Shown here one piece after another: positions 6,646 to 9,147 of a stretch of 9,147 nt of DNA (positions within the stretch are counted from its first letter, which is position 1; every line of letters starts with the position of its first letter). Where the stretch lies: contig JAHIMN010000223.1 in assembly GCA_018896395.1 (NCBI GenBank), positions 1 through 9,147 of the forward strand. The letters run 5' to 3'. The notes beneath the pieces were generated by a model. That model was not told the origin of the DNA. It did not search any database and saw only the letters and a program-made list of their open reading frames with translations. Source of the DNA: Verrucomicrobiota bacterium (GTDB lineage Bacteria > Verrucomicrobiota > Kiritimatiellia > JAAZAB01). The translations under genes and the position numbers were made by a program.

Positions 6646-6675
6646 TTGGACAGCGGTGCCGCCCTCCTTTATAGT
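6646..6675 (+). promoter_or_regulatory. Sigma-70-type promoter for the exonuclease gene
   Basis: A -35-like TTGGAC (6646-6651) and a -10-like TATAGT (6670-6675) are separated by 18 nt. This predicts a start near 6682 and a leader of about 25 nt. AAGGGG (6693-6698) then provides a ribosome site 8 nt before the ATG at 6707. A perfect TTGACA at 6618-6623 has no -10 element at usual spacing. Confidence 0.55.
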
Positions 6676-6706
6676 ATGGTTGGCAACTTACGAAGGGGAA
6701 AAGGAC

Positions 6707-7552
6707 ATGACCCATTTGAAGCTGGAGCGGCCGCTGGCGGTGCTGGATATCGAATCCACGGGCATTAACCCCCGGATGGACCGCATCATTGACCTGGCGA
6801 TTATCAAGCTGTTCCCGGACGGCCGGCGCGAACAGCATACGTTCCGTGTGAACCCGGAAATTCCCATCCCGGCCGAGACCACGGCCATTCACCATATTAC
6901 CAATGCCGACGTGGCCCACGCGCCGCCGTTCCGGCAGATGGCCGCCGCCATCCTGGAAATCCTGGCGGACTGCGACCTGGGTGGGTTCGGCGTCGTGCGC
7001 TTTGATATTCCGATGCTGGCCGAGGAGTTCGCGCGCGCCGGGTTTGAGTTTAATCTCGACAACCGGCGCATTGTGGATGCCCAGCGGATTTATCACAAGA
7101 AGGAGCCGCGCGACCTCTCTGCGGCGCTCACCTATTATTGCGGCGAAATGCACCTGGGCGCCCATGGCGCCGAAGCCGATGCCCTGGCCACGGTGGCTGT
7201 CCTGGAGGCGCAGTTGCAGAAATACAGCGATTTGCCGCGTTCCCTGGACGAGCTGGACCAATATTGCAATCCGCCGCGCGATCCGGCCTGGGCCGATCGC
7301 ACGGGCAAACTCAAGTGGCAGAACGGCGAACTGCTCATCAATTTCGGTGTGCAAAATATCGGCCGAAACCTCAAAGACCTTGTGCGGGATAACCCCAAGT
7401 TCCTGAAATGGATCCTGAAAAGCGATTTTCCGGCGGACACCAAACGCATCGTCGCCGACGCGCTGGAAGGCCGCTTCTTGACGCCGCACGCGCTGACCGA
7501 CCCTCCTTCGCCCGAGCGCTCCGGAGGGCAAGCACCAGCCTGCCCACCGTAG
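6707..7552 (+). CDS. DnaQ-like DEDDh 3'-5' exonuclease with ExoX-like C-terminal region
   Basis: The 281-residue product should remove nucleotides from DNA or RNA 3' ends using two metal ions. The exonuclease domain (about 8-172) shows ExoI DIES (D14, E16), ExoII RFDIPML (D100) and ExoIII HGAEAD (H153, D158), which defines the DEDDh class, plus ETTAIHHIT (57-65), common in Pol III epsilon relatives. ExoII reads GFGVVRFD, where a GYN/GHN-type Asn is usual. Residues about 195-256 (KLKWQNGELLINFG through DTKRIVADAL) resemble the short C-terminal domain of exodeoxyribonuclease X-like proteins. The frame is open back to 6641, but the ATG at 6707 has a ribosome site and begins at the conserved core. 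Residues 266-281 are encoded by repeats and look like a non-native tail; the TAG lies inside a palindromic repeat. Likely roles are repair or nucleic-acid turnover; no partner is evident nearby. Confidence 0.88.
   Translation: MTHLKLERPLAVLDIESTGINPRMDRIIDLAIIKLFPDGRREQHTFRVNPEIPIPAETTAIHHITNADVAHAPPFRQMAAAILEILADCDLGGFGVVRFDIPMLAEEFARAGFEFNLDNRRIVDAQRIYHKKEPRDLSAALTYYCGEMHLGAHGAEADALATVAVLEAQLQKYSDLPRSLDELDQYCNPPRDPAWADRTGKLKWQNGELLINFGVQNIGRNLKDLVRDNPKFLKWILKSDFPADTKRIVADALEGRFLTPHALTDPPSPERSGGQAPACPP
7501..7532 (+). repeat. Palindromic repeat family, copy 3
   Basis: CCCTCC (7501-7506) and GGAGGG (7523-7528) form perfect 6-bp arms. The left part CCCTCCTTCGCC matches the family consensus CCCGCCTTCGCC, and the right part fits with a loop 2 nt longer. 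It overlaps the 3' end of the exonuclease gene and encodes part of its odd C-terminal tail. Confidence 0.65.
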
Positions 7553-7569
7553 CTTTAGCGCAGGTGGGA
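7539..7569 (-). repeat. 31-nt palindromic repeat family, copy 4
   Basis: Read on the minus strand it begins TCCCACCTGCGCT and ends GCTACGGTGGGCAGG, matching copy 2 at about 25 of 31 positions. CCCACC and GGTGGG are perfect 6-bp arms. The exonuclease stop codon (TAG, 7550-7552) falls inside it. Confidence 0.75.
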
Positions 7570-7575
7570 CGACGG

Positions 7576-7609
7576 CCTGCCCACCGAAGCCCGAAGGGCG
7601 AAGGCGGGA
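7576..7609 (-). repeat. Palindromic repeat family, copy 5
   Basis: Read on the minus strand it begins TCCCGCCTTCGCC and ends GCTTCGGTGGGCAGG, almost the consensus, with a loop 3 nt longer than copy 2. It is a close tandem neighbour of copy 4 (6 nt apart) in the same orientation. Confidence 0.8.
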
Positions 7610-7612
7610 CGA

Positions 7613-7703
7613 CAGATGACGGACTGAAGAGAGGCTGTGGGCTGAGGGCTGTGACCTGAGGACGGACGACAGATGACGGACGACGGAGGGTAGGCGACAG
7701 TGT
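7613..7703 (+). repeat. Long 7-nt-period array
   Basis: From 7634 about ten in-phase heptamers run without a gap. The first four follow GCTGWGR (GCTGTGG, GCTGAGG and variants) and the next four follow ACRGAYG (ACGGACG, ACAGATG and variants). The part 7613-7633 is weaker, but contains a string (GACAGATGACGGAC, 7611-7624) repeated at 7668-7681. The rest of the 245-nt gap before the hydrolase gene (7704-7745) shows nothing recognisable. Confidence 0.75.
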
Positions 7704-7745
7704 CACAGAAGCGCCGCCACACTAAACAAAGCACAAACAATTCAG

Positions 7746-7781
7746 CCCGCCTGCAACGCTGTGCGTAGCACTGCGGGCAGG
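7746..7781 (+). repeat. Short interspersed palindrome, type A, copy 2
   Basis: This 36-nt copy equals the one at 8-39 apart from the insertion GCGT in the loop. Counting one base upstream, GCCCGC (7745-7750) pairs with GCGGGC (7773-7778), and GTGC/GCAC can form an inner stem. It ends 16 nt before the hydrolase start, so it should lie in the leader if transcription begins upstream. Confidence 0.75.
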
Positions 7782-7797
7782 GCGCCACGCGCGGACC

Positions 7798-8652
7798 ATG
7801 AATATGTCTGATGTCATCAGAATAGCTCTGTCGGCTTTGAAAATCGCGGCGACCGTTTATGTTGGGCTGTGCATCCTGCTCTTTTTCCGCCAGTCCCACA
7901 TGATTTATTTTCCGCTCGCCAAGGTGCAGGTAACCCCTGCGGATGCCGGTCTGGCGTATGAATCCGTCGCTCTGATGACGGCCGACGATGTACGGCTGGC
8001 TAGTTGGTATGTGCCCTGCGAGGGCGCGCGCGGTACGGTGCTCATGTGCCACGGTAACGGCGGCAATATCGGCGACCGCCTGCATCCAATCAGCCTTTTC
8101 CACGAGCTGGGTCTCAATGTGCTGATTTTCGACTATCGCGGGTATGGCGAAAGCGCGGGCAAGCCCTCGGAAGAGGGCACTTACCAGGACGCGTGCGCGG
8201 CCGGGCAGTACCTGGTTGCGAAGCGCAATACGCCGCCGGATAAAATCGTTGTTTTCGGCCGATCCCTGGGTGGCGCCGTTGCCGCCGATCTGGCCGGACG
8301 GGTCAAACCCGCCGCGCTGATCCTGGAGGCCGCCTTTACCTCGATCCCGGACATGGGTGCCAAGCTTTATCCCTATCTGCCGATCCGCCTGCTGAGCCGC
8401 TACCGCTACAACACCCTCGCGCGGATGGAGCAAATCAAATGCCCGGTGCTCATCGCGCACAGCCGGGACGATGAAATGATCCCGTTTGAGCAAGGCCAAC
8501 GTTTGTTTGCCGCCGCCCGCGAGCCGAAAACATTTTTCGAATTGACCGGCGATCATAACGAGGGCGAAGCACTGACTTCACCGGCCTATCGCCAGGCGCT
8601 GGACGCCTTCCTGACGGCCCGGCTGGGCAGTATGCCGATAACGTCACGGTGA
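7798..8652 (+). CDS. Membrane-anchored alpha/beta hydrolase (YqkD/BEM46-like)
   Basis: The 284-residue product is a serine hydrolase with an N-terminal membrane segment (about residues 9-30, ending in FFRQ) and no cleavage site, so the catalytic domain is probably tethered to the inner membrane. The fold is complete: oxyanion-hole motif HGNGGN (85-90), FDYRGYGES (111-119), nucleophile elbow GRSLGG with S156, acid HSRDDEMIP (likely D225) and GDHNEG with H253. Length fits the YqkD/BEM46/ABHD13-like group; its substrates are mostly unknown and no esterase or peptidase activity can be assigned. The ATG at 7798 lacks a convincing ribosome site, and an in-frame ATG at 7804 is equally possible. A type A palindrome lies just upstream, and no promoter is recognisable in the gap. 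Confidence 0.88.
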   Translation: MNMSDVIRIALSALKIAATVYVGLCILLFFRQSHMIYFPLAKVQVTPADAGLAYESVALMTADDVRLASWYVPCEGARGTVLMCHGNGGNIGDRLHPISLFHELGLNVLIFDYRGYGESAGKPSEEGTYQDACAAGQYLVAKRNTPPDKIVVFGRSLGGAVAADLAGRVKPAALILEAAFTSIPDMGAKLYPYLPIRLLSRYRYNTLARMEQIKCPVLIAHSRDDEMIPFEQGQRLFAAAREPKTFFELTGDHNEGEALTSPAYRQALDAFLTARLGSMPITSR

Positions 8653-8662
8653 TCCATGGATC
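8651..8662. repeat. 12-nt perfect palindrome after the hydrolase stop
   Basis: GATCCATGGATC overlaps the last bases of the stop codon region of the hydrolase. It has no loop or T-tract and so does not look like a terminator. It is recorded because it marks the point at which base composition changes. Confidence 0.35.
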
Positions 8663-8677
8663 CAGTGGGCCGATGAT

Positions 8678-8712
8678 TTCAACGTTGACACCGAATGCGT
8701 TGAAGTTATGCT
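8678..8712 (+). promoter_or_regulatory. Promoter with operator-like inverted repeat
   Basis: TTGACA (8685-8690) and TATGCT (8707-8712) are 16 nt apart and form a plausible sigma-70 promoter for the small membrane gene downstream. TTCAACG (8678-8684) and CGTTGAA (8698-8704) are perfect 7-bp inverted arms, 20 nt centre to centre, which bracket the -35 box. The left arm also forms the 10-nt palindrome TCAACGTTGA (8679-8688). The two-turn spacing and the overlap with the promoter suggest a dimeric repressor site; this is inference. Confidence 0.5.
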
Positions 8713-8753
8713 TGCTATGACTATGGTGTAACCAGCAACGCGGAGTACATGGC

Positions 8754-8867
8754 ATGATGGAAGTTATTGTATTCATTCTGTTTGTTTTAACCGTCATCAT
8801 GGTGAGCCTGCTGTTTGCAATTAAACGAAAAATCGACCTATTCAATATTGATGGCCCGGTCGCCTGA
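8754..8867 (+). CDS. Small single-span membrane peptide (37 residues)
   Basis: The predicted product begins MMEVIVFILFVLTVIMVSLL. It has one hydrophobic helix (about residues 4-23), followed by KRK at 24-26 and a short polar tail, which predicts an N-out, C-in topology by the positive-inside rule. GGAG (8742-8745) lies 8 nt before the ATG at 8754; a second ATG follows at once. Its TGA is directly adjacent to the ATG of the next gene, so the pair is probably translationally coupled. I do not recognise a family. Base composition is AT-richer than the genes upstream. It could be a leader peptide or a small partner of the downstream membrane hydrolase. Confidence 0.6.
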   Translation: MMEVIVFILFVLTVIMVSLLFAIKRKIDLFNIDGPVA

Positions 8868-9147
8868 ATGACCAATATAGGACATAATTTGACGGGAATT
8901 GCGATTGGGATATTATGTCTGCCGAAAGGCAGTTCCATCATAAGAACCAGCGTCCATTTGCTGGCTTTTGTCACATTGTCCATGATGCCGGATCATAATA
9001 TCCCCGGCTGGGGACATTCCAATTATACGGTCAGTCACAGTTTGTTTGTCAATCTGGCGTTAATGGGATTAATCATTCTGTTACTTGCCTGGAAGGCAGG
9101 ATGGAGGATACGACTTGGGGGCTGGCCTGTGGTTATTGGCGGCAGTA
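8868..9147 (+). CDS. YdjM/DUF457-like membrane-bound metal-dependent hydrolase (partial, 3' end off window)
   Basis: Ninety-three codons are present and the frame is open at the window end. The sequence has an early histidine in a polar start (H6), a hydrophobic helix (about 27-40) ending in MMPDHN (39-44), then GWGHSNYTVSHSLF (47-60) and another helix (about 61-75). This order, PD.. followed by H....SHSLF, matches the LexA-binding inner-membrane hydrolase family (PF04307), in which LLPDIDH and HRGxTHSLL occur; D42, H43, H50 and H57 are likely metal ligands. The biochemical role of the family is poorly defined. It starts at the base after the upstream stop codon, without a clear ribosome site of its own, which supports coupling to the 37-residue peptide. 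GC in 8761-9120 is about 43%, well below the neighbouring hydrolase gene. Confidence 0.7.
   Translation, partial: MTNIGHNLTGIAIGILCLPKGSSIIRTSVHLLAFVTLSMMPDHNIPGWGHSNYTVSHSLFVNLALMGLIILLLAWKAGWRIRLGGWPVVIGGS

Larger units (their letters stand above)
6320..6706. other. Divergent intergenic region with repeats and promoter
   Basis: This 387-nt stretch separates the nucleotidyltransferase (minus) from the exonuclease (plus). From left to right it holds the minus-strand ribosome site, a 15-nt palindrome (6418-6432), an inverted pair of 9-nt-repeat clusters (6451-6477 and 6543-6570) around another 15-nt palindrome (6522-6536), and the exonuclease promoter. A 72-codon ORF at 6310-6528 overlaps these repeats, has no plausible ribosome site and no recognisable similarity, and is not called. 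Confidence 0.7.

Noticed and set aside
6530..7531. 333-codon open frame on the minus strand opposite the exonuclease
   Set aside because: It shadows a gene with all five DEDDh residues; long antisense frames are expected in GC-rich DNA.
5205..7781. CRISPR array
   Set aside because: The repeats are scattered in both orientations, degenerate and without regular unique spacers, and no cas gene is present.
7555..8556. 333-codon open frame on the minus strand opposite the alpha/beta hydrolase
   Set aside because: It is antisense to a gene with a complete catalytic triad. Its translation has no recognisable domain and one end simply translates the heptad and palindrome repeats.
8450..8983. 177-codon minus-strand frame across the hydrolase end and the AT-richer tail
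   Set aside because: It is antisense to the hydrolase 3' end and the small membrane gene, and shows no domain.
1..9147. tRNA, rRNA or other known structured RNA genes
   Set aside because: I found no tRNA-like cloverleaf with a TTCRANY arm, no rRNA segments and no riboswitch core on either strand by reading.

Overview
The window reads as a GC-rich (by eye about 60%), gene-dense bacterial chromosome segment, with no phage, plasmid, rRNA, tRNA or CRISPR signal. The proteins are housekeeping or metabolic types. Together with TTGACA/TATAGT-like promoters and many short intergenic repeats they would fit an uncultured Gram-negative-type lineage such as the PVC group (Kiritimatiellota, Verrucomicrobiota, Lentisphaerae or Omnitrophota). 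That placement is a weak inference from recalled protein and repeat style, not a demonstrated one.

Layout. (1) Positions 1-3598 hold a D-hexose-6-phosphate mutarotase-type epimerase (99-989) and a cytoplasmic GH35-like beta-galactosidase (1073-3598). (2) A long-chain acyl-CoA ligase-type AMP-forming enzyme (3622-5223) follows only 23 nt later and is probably co-transcribed with the glycosidase. (3) A 206-bp repeat-built block (5205-5410) fills the space between two convergent genes. (4) A minus-strand sugar nucleotidyltransferase (5414-6319) is divided by a 387-bp divergent intergenic region from a plus-strand DEDDh 3'-5' exonuclease (6707-7552). (5) A second repeat-built block spans 7501-7781. 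(6) A membrane-anchored alpha/beta hydrolase (7798-8652) is followed by a compositionally different AT-richer tail (8653-9147). The tail carries an operator-like promoter, a 37-residue membrane peptide gene and, abutting it, the start of a YdjM/DUF457-like membrane hydrolase cut by the window end.

The genes do not form one pathway. Mutarotase plus glycosidase suggests sugar use, and the acyl-CoA ligase adds a lipid activation step to the same transcript. The nucleotidyltransferase suggests sugar-nucleotide synthesis, and the exonuclease suggests DNA processing.

The most striking content is non-coding. At least five copies of a 31-34 nt imperfect palindrome (consensus arms TCCCGCCTTCGCC and GGCTTCGGTGGRCAGG), two copies of a related 32/36 nt palindrome, several arrays of degenerate 7-nt repeats and three clusters of 9-nt ATCCGTG-type repeats are concentrated between genes. 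They alternate as modules and in two places supply the stop codon of the preceding gene. I see no defence system or other large undescribed protein system in the window. The repeat system is the best candidate for something poorly described.
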